Shown here in pieces: positions 1-4,890 of a DNA stretch of 6,040 nucleotides. Both the position numbers and the translations under genes were made by a program. The notes beneath the pieces are model-generated. The model was not told the DNA's origin. It ran no database searches and saw only the letters and a list, made by a program, of their open reading frames with translations. Position 1 is the stretch's first letter, and each line of letters begins with the position of its first letter. This stretch comes from Flavipsychrobacter sp. (GTDB lineage: Bacteria; Bacteroidota; Bacteroidia; Chitinophagales; Chitinophagaceae): positions 1-6,040 of the forward strand of contig JAJNBR010000262.1 of NCBI GenBank assembly GCA_021156265.1, read 5' to 3'.

Positions 1-620
1 CCTGTGTTGCCCTTCAGGATATGCCTTACCTGTTGCAGGTTGGCCCGATAGTCGTCTTCTGTTTGCAATCCCTCACAAGGTCCCTTACAATTGCCCAGGT
101 GGTATTCAAGACAAACTTTATACTTGCCTTTGGCGACGTTGTGCGGCGACAGGTTGAGGTTGCAGGTACGCAGCGGTATGTTTTGCTTGATCAATCCCAG
201 CAGTTCGCGCACACGGGCTACCCCCGTAAATGGCCCGAGGTATTCTGACCCGTCGCGTATCAGCTTTCGCGTAAGAAATACACGGGGAAAATTCTCTTTT
301 TTGATAACGATGTAGGGATACGACTTATCATCCTTCAGCTCAATATTGAAACGGGGCTGGTAATGCTTGATCAGGGAGTTCTCGAGCAGGAAGGCATCGT
401 GCTCAGTGTTGGTAACGGTGAAATCGATACTTTGAATCAATAATACAAGGCGGGACGTTTTGTAATTGTCCTGTGTTTTGTTGAAATACGAACTTACACG
501 CTTGCGCAGATCTTTTGCCTTACCCACATACAGCAGTTCGTTCTTCGCATCGTAATATTTGTAGCAACCCGGCTGGCGTGGAATGGACCTGACAATCTTA
601 CCAAACTCTTCTCTGGTCAT
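1..620 (-). CDS. uvrC: UvrC, excinuclease ABC subunit C (N-terminal 206 codons, cut by window edge)
   Basis: UvrC is the nuclease of UvrABC nucleotide excision repair and cuts the damaged strand on both sides of the lesion in the cytoplasm. I translated this by hand from the ATG at 620-618; the frame stays open to base 1, so about two thirds of the usual ~600-residue protein lies outside. Residues 12-46 form the GIY-YIG nuclease domain (PGCYKYY, then LLYVGKAKDLRKRV with the likely catalytic Arg41); Glu80 in LLEN is the expected metal-binding Glu, followed by the family-typical LKDDKSYPY at 95-103. Four cysteines (153, 170, 178, 182; RTC, then CLEYHLGNCKGPC) match the cysteine cluster conserved in many UvrC proteins. 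The start lies 5 bp after the stop of the upstream lipoprotein gene, so the two are probably co-transcribed. No Shine-Dalgarno sequence is visible, as is usual in Bacteroidota. The UvrB-binding and RNase H-like domains cannot be checked here. Confidence 0.97.
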   Translation of the reverse strand, partial: MTREEFGKIVRSIPRQPGCYKYYDAKNELLYVGKAKDLRKRVSSYFNKTQDNYKTSRLVLLIQSIDFTVTNTEHDAFLLENSLIKHYQPRFNIELKDDKSYPYIVIKKENFPRVFLTRKLIRDGSEYLGPFTGVARVRELLGLIKQNIPLRTCNLNLSPHNVAKGKYKVCLEYHLGNCKGPCEGLQTEDDYRANLQQVRHILKGNT

Positions 621-625
621 TTGTT

Positions 626-1204
626 TTACAAAAATCGGTATTCTACACGTAATTCCTTGGTCGGTCCGGTCTTAGCCCACTCAAATTCCTGCACACTGAT
701 AATTTTCAACGGCATGTAAAACAGTTTTTGACTGAATTTGCTCCACTGGCCATTCTTAGCGGTTTCGATGTATACAGAACGCACCTTGTGCGAAACATCG
801 TCGGCGGATATTTGCAGCTTGCGGGTGAAAAGGTTGTCTTCTTTAGCTTCGTAATAGAAATTTTGGGTAGCCGTGGCATCATCTGCAAACGACGTAAAGT
901 CATAACGGCCCAGGTATTTAGCGTCACTAATATCAGTTTCAAAAAATGTTTTGAACAAGGTACCCCAGTCCATATCGTAAGCAGAAACAAAACTGGTATC
1001 CGTTTTACCATCGAGGTACACGATCTTTTGCAGGCCGAAAGGCTGACCATGATAGGTATCCCACTGGTCGGCTATAAACTGCTTAATGGAAAAATAGCCG
1101 GGTCCGTCGGCCGGTGGGATTTCCTTTTGCTTTTGCGTGTTGCAGGACGTCAGTGCAAATAATAAGATGATACAACTTAAGATAGACCTCAAAAACATAG
1201 CCAT
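626..1204 (-). CDS. Uncharacterised exported lipoprotein, 192 aa
   Basis: I do not recognise a named family. The N-terminus is a clear lipoprotein signal peptide: one Arg (residue 6), a hydrophobic run 8-18, and the lipobox LTSC with the modified Cys at 21, followed by a polar NTQKQKE stretch. The product is therefore predicted to be lipid-anchored in the cell envelope. The mature part (about 171 residues) has no further membrane segment; it is rich in Tyr, Phe and Lys, and alternating patterns such as RKLQISADDV and RSVYIETAKN suggest a mostly beta structure. The C-terminus RVEYRFL, ending in Phe-Leu, is beta-strand-like. Two starts are possible: ATG at 1204-1202 or two codons later at 1198-1196 (M-A-M-F); both keep the signal peptide. 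The gene lies 67 bp after yqgE and 5 bp before uvrC on the same strand. The start codon sits in an 11-bp inverted repeat, annotated separately. A real gene is supported by the signal peptide and tight packing; the function is unknown. Confidence 0.87.
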   Translation of the reverse strand: MAMFLRSILSCIILLFALTSCNTQKQKEIPPADGPGYFSIKQFIADQWDTYHGQPFGLQKIVYLDGKTDTSFVSAYDMDWGTLFKTFFETDISDAKYLGRYDFTSFADDATATQNFYYEAKEDNLFTRKLQISADDVSHKVRSVYIETAKNGQWSKFSQKLFYMPLKIISVQEFEWAKTGPTKELRVEYRFL

Positions 1205-1247
1205 GTTCGTTGCAGGCTAAATTAATAAACCTGATAGAACATGGCTA
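1198..1247 (-). promoter_or_regulatory. Inverted repeat covering the lipoprotein gene start (possible translation-control hairpin)
   Basis: TAGCCATGTTC (1198-1208) and GAACATGGCTA (1237-1247) are perfect 11-bp reverse complements separated by 28 bp. In the minus-strand transcript the upstream arm lies in the leader and the downstream arm contains the start codon (1204-1202) and touches the alternative ATG at 1198-1196. Folded RNA would bury the initiation site. No U-run follows, so it does not look like a terminator. The structure is seen directly; the regulatory role is inference. It could instead be a protein-binding site in DNA or coincidence. Confidence 0.4.
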
Positions 1248-1271
1248 CATATTATGTTTAAAAATCCAACC

Positions 1272-1853
1272 TTAGTTCAGCTGCGGATTCAGCGGCATGT
1301 TGGCAAGATAAGAGTACTCTTTACCCAACAGGCGTATAGCAGCCTTCCATATATTTTCCGGCTCGGTCTCGAAGAGTATCTGCGGGTTAAGGTCCGCGAT
1401 CATCCATGAGCCTTCTTCCAGTTCTTTTTCCAATTGTCCCGGCGACCAGCCTGAATAACCAACAAATAGTTTCAAGTCTATTGGCTGGTACTCATTATTC
1501 TGGATAGACTCCTGCAGCGCTTCGTAAGAACCGCCCCAGTATACACCGGGTATGATCTCGTTACCGCCATACGCTTGAGGCGTACGGTGCAACATGTGCA
1601 GTGTATCGAGTTGCACAGGGCCACCCTGGTTAATATTCAGTAATGGCGTATATAATTCCGGCAACAGATCTCCCAATGTAAGATCAGTTGGCCTGTTCAA
1701 TACAAATCCTACAGAACCTTCTTCACCATGCTCGCACAGTAGAATCACTGAACGTGCAAAATTAGGATCGGCCAAAAAAGGCTCGGCTATTAATATTTGT
1801 CCCGGGGCTAACTTCCTATTATTCGTCGGTTTACTCAAATTCAAAAATTCCAT
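1272..1853 (-). CDS. yqgE: YqgE/AlgH family protein (UPF0301/DUF179), 193 aa
   Basis: This is a full-length member of the widespread YqgE/AlgH family, which is cytoplasmic and has no firmly established biochemical function; the AlgH name comes from an early link to alginate regulation in Pseudomonas. The family signature is complete: GQILIAEPFLADPNFARSV at 18-36, then CEHGEEGSVGFVLNRP at 40-55, GGPV at 77-80, and the late block FVGYSGWSPGQLE at 130-142 followed by a Glu-rich stretch and SW. The length fits the usual ~185 residues. There is no signal peptide or membrane segment. The ATG at 1853-1851 gives a short 15-residue lead before the conserved block, normal for Bacteroidota members. It is the first gene of a minus-strand run with the lipoprotein gene and uvrC, and diverges from the ZIP transporter across a 147-bp spacer. 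The family call is very safe; the function remains open. Confidence 0.96.
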   Translation of the reverse strand: MEFLNLSKPTNNRKLAPGQILIAEPFLADPNFARSVILLCEHGEEGSVGFVLNRPTDLTLGDLLPELYTPLLNINQGGPVQLDTLHMLHRTPQAYGGNEIIPGVYWGGSYEALQESIQNNEYQPIDLKLFVGYSGWSPGQLEKELEEGSWMIADLNPQILFETEPENIWKAAIRLLGKEYSYLANMPLNPQLN

Positions 1854-1938
1854 GACTTCTCAATTTAGCATTCACTCGTCGCCCCTACTTTAAAAATAAC
1901 TATGCCCTGATGCGAAATATGGGGAATGGAAGGGGTTT

Positions 1939-1968
1939 TATTGGATTATCGTTAACATTAGCCCAATA
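1939..1968. promoter_or_regulatory. 30-bp imperfect palindrome, candidate operator in the divergent spacer
   Basis: TATTGG (1939-1944) and CCAATA (1963-1968) are perfect reverse complements, and the centre of symmetry, between 1953 and 1954, falls exactly in the palindrome GTTAAC (1951-1956). The segments in between (1945-1950 and 1957-1962) match at 2 of 6 pairs, so 11 of 15 pairs match overall. The palindrome ends 32 bp before the ZIP start codon and just before the -7-like TATTTTTA. A dimeric regulator, perhaps metal-sensing, bound here could block the transporter promoter. The symmetry is seen; the binding protein and role are inference. Confidence 0.4.
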
Positions 1969-1972
1969 GGCT

Positions 1973-1980
1973 TATTTTTA
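1973..1980 (+). promoter_or_regulatory. Possible -7 element of the ZIP-gumN promoter
   Basis: TATTTTTA matches the Bacteroidota -7 consensus TAnnTTTG at five of six defined positions and lies 20 bp before the transporter start codon. A TTA at 1952-1954 is the only candidate for the upstream TTG element at suitable spacing (18 bp), and it is imperfect. The same octamer occurs on the minus strand at 1891-1898, 37 bp before yqgE, so a similarly weak promoter could drive that gene. Both are low-certainty calls in A/T-rich DNA. Confidence 0.25.
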
Positions 1981-2000
1981 CGCCGCCGAAACACTCGTCT

Positions 2001-2726
2001 ATGCAGCTAGCTTACAACCTGTTGTTATTTACCATCACATTTGCGGGGGGTAGCATACCCCTGTGGACCAGGGGCATAGATGACAGGCGAATGCACCTTT
2101 TACTGGCTTTTTCGGGCTCTTTCCTGCTTAGCATCACGCTATTGCACCTGCTGCCCGAAACCTTCGAAGACCTTGGCTCAAAAGCGGGCATATATCTGCT
2201 GGCGGGTTTTTTCATACAGCTGCTGATTCAACGATTTACGCATGGGCTGGAGCACGGCCATGTGCACCTGGACCAGAATAACCATCACATTTCTTTAACA
2301 CCCATCTTGCTGGGGCTTGGATTGCACGCTTTTATGGAAGGATTGCCCCTTGGTTTCAACTACCGCCTGGGCGCAACTGAACCGTCTTTATACATGGCCG
2401 TTGCCGCCCACAAACTGCCTGAGGCTATGCTGGTGACCATGCTGACGATGGCCGCCAAAGGCAAAAGAAAGGCAATGATCGTATTGATCGGGTTTTCGCT
2501 CATTACGCCGCTGGCCGGCACCATAGCTGTAGCGCTTGGTCAGAATTATTCGGCAATGGCCCGGTTGGTGGCTGCATTGGTACCTATTGTAGCGGGAGCC
2601 TTTATTCACATCTCAACAACCATTTTCTTTGAAAGCGGCACCAAACACCACATGCTGACCCGGCAAAAGGTAATAGCCATGCTGGCGGGCGTTGGCATAG
2701 GTTTAGCTACGCTAGTACTGGAATAA
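2001..2726 (+). CDS. ZIP family divalent metal transporter, 241 aa
   Basis: ZIP proteins bring zinc or other divalent metals (Fe, Mn) into the cytoplasm across the inner membrane. About eight hydrophobic segments can be placed (near residues 3-20, 33-51, 62-79, 100-120, 130-152, 158-180, 187-209, 222-240), the standard ZIP number. The metal-path motifs are present: HAFMEG at 109-114 in segment 4 (His109, Glu113) and HKLPEA at 137-142 in segment 5 (His137, Glu141), plus HLLPE at 49-53 in segment 2 and His203/Glu211 in segment 7. The loop between segments 3 and 4 is His-rich (His81, 85, 87, 89, 95, 96), a family hallmark thought to bind metal. The metal cannot be told from sequence; zinc is the default guess. 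The start is the first ATG of the frame. The gene is followed after 13 bp by the TraB/GumN gene, so the two are probably one transcript, and its upstream spacer carries a palindrome that may be its operator. Confidence 0.95.
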   Translation: MQLAYNLLLFTITFAGGSIPLWTRGIDDRRMHLLLAFSGSFLLSITLLHLLPETFEDLGSKAGIYLLAGFFIQLLIQRFTHGLEHGHVHLDQNNHHISLTPILLGLGLHAFMEGLPLGFNYRLGATEPSLYMAVAAHKLPEAMLVTMLTMAAKGKRKAMIVLIGFSLITPLAGTIAVALGQNYSAMARLVAALVPIVAGAFIHISTTIFFESGTKHHMLTRQKVIAMLAGVGIGLATLVLE

Positions 2727-2727
2727 G

Positions 2728-2735
2728 TACATTTG
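2728..2735 (+). promoter_or_regulatory. Perfect TAnnTTTG match immediately before the TraB/GumN start
   Basis: TACATTTG fits the Bacteroidota -7 consensus at all six defined positions and lies 4 bp before the ATG at 2740. If used, transcription would begin at about the start codon and give a leaderless or nearly leaderless message, with the second ATG at 2746 as an alternative. No good TTG element is found 17-20 bp upstream. A six-base match is expected by chance a few times in a window of this size, so this is only a possibility. Confidence 0.15.
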
Positions 2736-2739
2736 TATC

Positions 2740-3603
2740 ATGAAGATGTCGACGAAACTGCTTTTATTGCTGGCCTGTATATTCATCAGTTTGCCGGCGT
2801 TCAGCAAGCAGGGAAAGTCGCTGCTGTGGCGTATTACCGGGAAGGATATGCAAAAACCCTCCTACCTGTTTGGCACCATACACCTGATATGCCCCGACGA
2901 TTATTTCTGGACAGACACTATGCAGGCCACTTTAAAGCGGGCTGATGTTGTTTGTTTTGAAATGGACCTCGATGCCCCCGAGATCTTCCTGGAAGTAGCT
3001 AAAGGAATGATCAACAATGAAGAAAAAAAGTTGAAGGATTATTTCAGCGATGACGAGTATGCCGCATTGCAGAAATATTTATCAGACAGTGTGGGTGTCG
3101 ATATCGCCGTATTCCAGATGATGAAGCCTGTGGCCATACAGACGTTGCTTGCGGAGCGCGCTATAGGGTGCACTATGCCTGTATCATATGAGGCCAACAT
3201 TATGGTCGCGGCAAAAAAAGAAAACAAAGAAATAATAGGCCTGGAAACACCACGCGAACAACTTGACCTGTTTGATAACCTTCCTGCAGACAGCGTAGCC
3301 CGGGACCTGATAGACATCATCCGCAGTAAAGACGACTCGAAAGACGACTACAACAGGCTGGTAACTGCATACAAAAAACAGGATATTGCCGCGCTGCACC
3401 GGCTGATAGTTGAATCAGGCAAAAAAGATCTCGATCTTGGCGGTTTCCTCGACGTGAGAAATGAAAAATGGATACCCCGCATGGTAGATAAGATGGACCA
3501 GAATGCCGTTTTTTTTGCGGTAGGCGCCGGCCATCTTTGGGGTAAAAACGGCGTTATTGCATTGCTGCGCAAATCGGGCTATAAAGTAGAGCCTATAAAG
3601 TAA
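2740..3603 (+). CDS. TraB/GumN (TIKI-like) family exported protein, 287 aa
   Basis: The protein belongs to the TraB/PrgY/GumN family (Pfam TraB), related to animal TIKI, a metal-dependent protease. Residues 1-22 look like a Sec signal peptide (Lys2 and Lys6, hydrophobic run 7-21, likely cut after AFS), giving a soluble periplasmic or surface product with no other membrane segment. The family opening is present: LWRIT at 29-33, YLFGTIHL at 42-49 with the first GxxH (Gly45-His48), and CFEMD at 72-76 with conserved Glu74. The middle has SYEANIMVAAKKENKEIIGLE, and the C-terminus has the second GxxH, GAGH at 262-265, followed by the usual G-V-I-x-L-L-x-x-x-G-Y. All presumed metal-binding or catalytic positions are therefore intact. 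The ATG at 2740 is chosen because it is first; 2746 is equally possible. It sits 13 bp after the ZIP gene and probably shares its transcript. The protease role is inferred from the TIKI relatives; bacterial members are poorly characterised. Confidence 0.94.
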   Translation: MKMSTKLLLLLACIFISLPAFSKQGKSLLWRITGKDMQKPSYLFGTIHLICPDDYFWTDTMQATLKRADVVCFEMDLDAPEIFLEVAKGMINNEEKKLKDYFSDDEYAALQKYLSDSVGVDIAVFQMMKPVAIQTLLAERAIGCTMPVSYEANIMVAAKKENKEIIGLETPREQLDLFDNLPADSVARDLIDIIRSKDDSKDDYNRLVTAYKKQDIAALHRLIVESGKKDLDLGGFLDVRNEKWIPRMVDKMDQNAVFFAVGAGHLWGKNGVIALLRKSGYKVEPIK

Positions 3604-3624
3604 AAAAGCTAGTTATCCTCCAGC
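3602..3624 (-). terminator. Weak intrinsic terminator at the end of the two-component operon
   Basis: Read on the minus strand, GCTGG (3624-3620) pairs with CTAGC (3612-3608), five pairs including one G-T wobble, around a 7-base loop, and is followed directly by six T (3607-3602). The stem overlaps the response regulator stop codon. It is short, so it would be a weak terminator, but its place between two convergent genes is right. No comparable structure with a T-run was found for the plus-strand gene. Confidence 0.35.
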
Positions 3625-4004
3625 ACCATTGCCATTGTTTTGCCGGTCAATGGCTTGTTCAAAAACTGCTTTACGGAATTGTACCCGCGCACCTTGGCGA
3701 TATCGTTCTCGTTGATGGATGACGAAAGCATGTAAATGACATAGTTCGACTTGGCGTCGGATGGCAACTGTTCAAACGATTCAACGAAGTCGAAACCATT
3801 CATCACCGGCATCTGGATATCTACAAAAACGATGGTCTTGCCGTTATGCTGAGACAAGCTGGCAATATAGTTCAGGGCATCGGTCACCAGCTGAAAAGTA
3901 TGGATGCTTTGATTGCGGCCTGTGTTTTGAATGATCTTCTCGGCTATAAAGCAATCCAGCTTGCTGTCGTCAATAACAATAAAATGAAGCTTGTCGGGGT
4001 TCAT
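3609..4004 (-). CDS. Single-domain response regulator (receiver only), 131 aa
   Basis: This is a stand-alone REC domain that accepts phosphate from a histidine kinase and passes the signal on by protein contact or by phosphotransfer. The key residues are all present: acidic pair Asp12-Asp13 (VIDDS), phosphoacceptor Asp62 in VDIQMPVMNGFD, the switch Ser94 in MLSSS, and Lys117 in LNKPL. The protein ends about 14 residues after that Lys, leaving no room for a DNA-binding or enzymatic output domain, so direct transcription control is unlikely. The ATG at 4004-4002 overlaps the TAA of the preceding kinase gene by one base (TAATG), which suggests translational coupling and supports this start. It is the last gene of a minus-strand kinase/regulator cassette and its stop (3611-3609) lies 5 bp from the stop of the convergent TraB/GumN gene. 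The natural partner is either the broken receiver-kinase upstream or the membrane kinase beyond it. Confidence 0.95.
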   Translation of the reverse strand: MNPDKLHFIVIDDSKLDCFIAEKIIQNTGRNQSIHTFQLVTDALNYIASLSQHNGKTIVFVDIQMPVMNGFDFVESFEQLPSDAKSNYVIYMLSSSINENDIAKVRGYNSVKQFLNKPLTGKTMAMVLEDN

Positions 4005-4871
4005 TATTTACTGGGTAGCGTTACTTTAAATGTTGTTCCTTTATTTAGTTCTGATTCCACTTCGATGTTTCCGCTCACTTTATTCAAAGCATCTTTTACA
4101 TTGTACAGTCCAAAGCCTGAACCCAGTTCGTCGTTGGCCGCACGGTAAAACATATTAAAAATCTGGCCAATGCTGTTTTCAGGTATGCCGATACCATTGT
4201 CGCTTACAAGTATATTTGCGGTTCCCTTACTTACTTCTATTTTCAGTTTCACAACCCTTTCACTACCATTTTTCTTCTGGTACTTGAATGCGTTGGACAA
4301 CAGGTTGTTGAGCACGATCTTCAACGACGTCTCGTCGGAGCGAACTTTCACTTTCCTCCGCAATATTGATAATGCCTAACACGCTTAATATAGGCCCGCG
4401 CATATCGTGCGTTGCGCTATAGGCGAATTTATCGAGCTCGTTGTATGCTTTTTGAAGTTCTTCGTTTTTCACGGCCAGCATAGAGGTGGTGACGTAAAAC
4501 TTATGCGCTTCATCTATCGCCGATTTTACATCAACATCCGTCCATGGCTTCTTTATATAACGAAAGATATGACCGCGGTTGATGGCATCGATCACCGATT
4601 CAATATCGGTATAACCGGTGATGAGTATCCTTACAGGGTTGGGAAAGTCCTCTCTGATCTCTTCATAAAACTCCACCCCCGTTTTATCAGGCATCCGCTG
4701 ATCACAAAGGATCACGCTGATATCGCTGTTTTTTTCGAGGTGGGAACGCGCTTCAGCCGTTGAGTTGGCTACCAGCACGTTATAGTCGAAACGGAACGAC
4801 GCCTTAAAACTGACGAGGTTATTCATCTCGTCGTCTATATATAATACCTTTATTTTCTTCTGCTCGCTCAC
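4004..4871 (-). pseudogene. Receiver-histidine kinase hybrid, disrupted by internal deletion and frameshift
   Basis: The gene originally encoded an N-terminal receiver followed by a soluble histidine kinase. Frame one (GTG at 4871-4869, stop at 4265-4263) has an intact receiver, residues 7-125: Asp13-Asp14, phosphoacceptor Asp57 in CDQRMP, Thr85 and Lys108 in KKPW. It continues with the kinase H-box, His155 in YSATHDMRGP, and then past about residue 173 becomes unrelated sequence ending EEKW. The ATPase domain lies in another frame (open from about 4363 to the stop at 4006-4004), with the N-box NNLLSNAFKY, G1 DNGIGIP, F-box IFNMFY and G2 GSGFGLYN all present. Only about 34 codons separate His155 from the N-box Asn, where such kinases usually have about 100, so some 65 residues (second dimerisation helix and linker) are missing and the frame has shifted. 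The likely product is a receiver with a kinase stub. GTG is the only plausible start after the in-frame stop, 19 bp past the upstream kinase gene. An assembly or sequencing error is the main alternative. Confidence 0.88.
4344..4355. repeat. Tandem 6-bp repeat at the presumed deletion junction
   Basis: ACTTTC occurs twice in direct succession (4344-4349 and 4350-4355; GAAAGT twice on the coding strand), exactly where recognisable kinase sequence leaves one frame and resumes in another. Short direct repeats are common at deletion end points, so this may be the scar. The repeat is seen; its link to the deletion is inference, since a 6-bp duplication can arise by chance. Confidence 0.35.
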
Positions 4872-4890
4872 TACAACTAATTTACAACAA

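Noticed and set aside
21..315. Two overlapping plus-strand open frames at the left edge
   Set aside because: Both are antisense to uvrC, whose minus-strand translation shows intact GIY-YIG and cysteine motifs.
728..1162. 144-codon plus-strand open frame opposite the lipoprotein gene
   Set aside because: It lies entirely antisense to a gene with a convincing signal peptide and lipobox, has no recognisable motif, and its composition fits a reverse-strand shadow.
1195..1212. SOS (LexA) box near the lipoprotein-uvrC operon start
   Set aside because: Only a half-site resembling CGAACAT is present on the minus strand; the matching GTTCG half is not at the required spacing.
1198..1247. The 11-bp inverted repeat as a terminator for yqgE
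   Set aside because: The loop is 28 nt and no T-run follows the downstream arm; it runs straight into the lipoprotein coding sequence.
2740..2805. TraB/GumN protein as a lipoprotein via Cys13
   Set aside because: The context LLAC has Leu at -2 and only a six-residue hydrophobic run before it, and the hydrophobic stretch continues past the Cys to a good signal peptidase I site after Ser22.
4251..4363. Programmed ribosomal frameshift joining the two kinase frames
   Set aside because: Joining the frames would still lack about 65 residues of dimerisation helix and linker, so the product would not be a normal kinase; no classic slippery heptamer with a downstream stem was seen.
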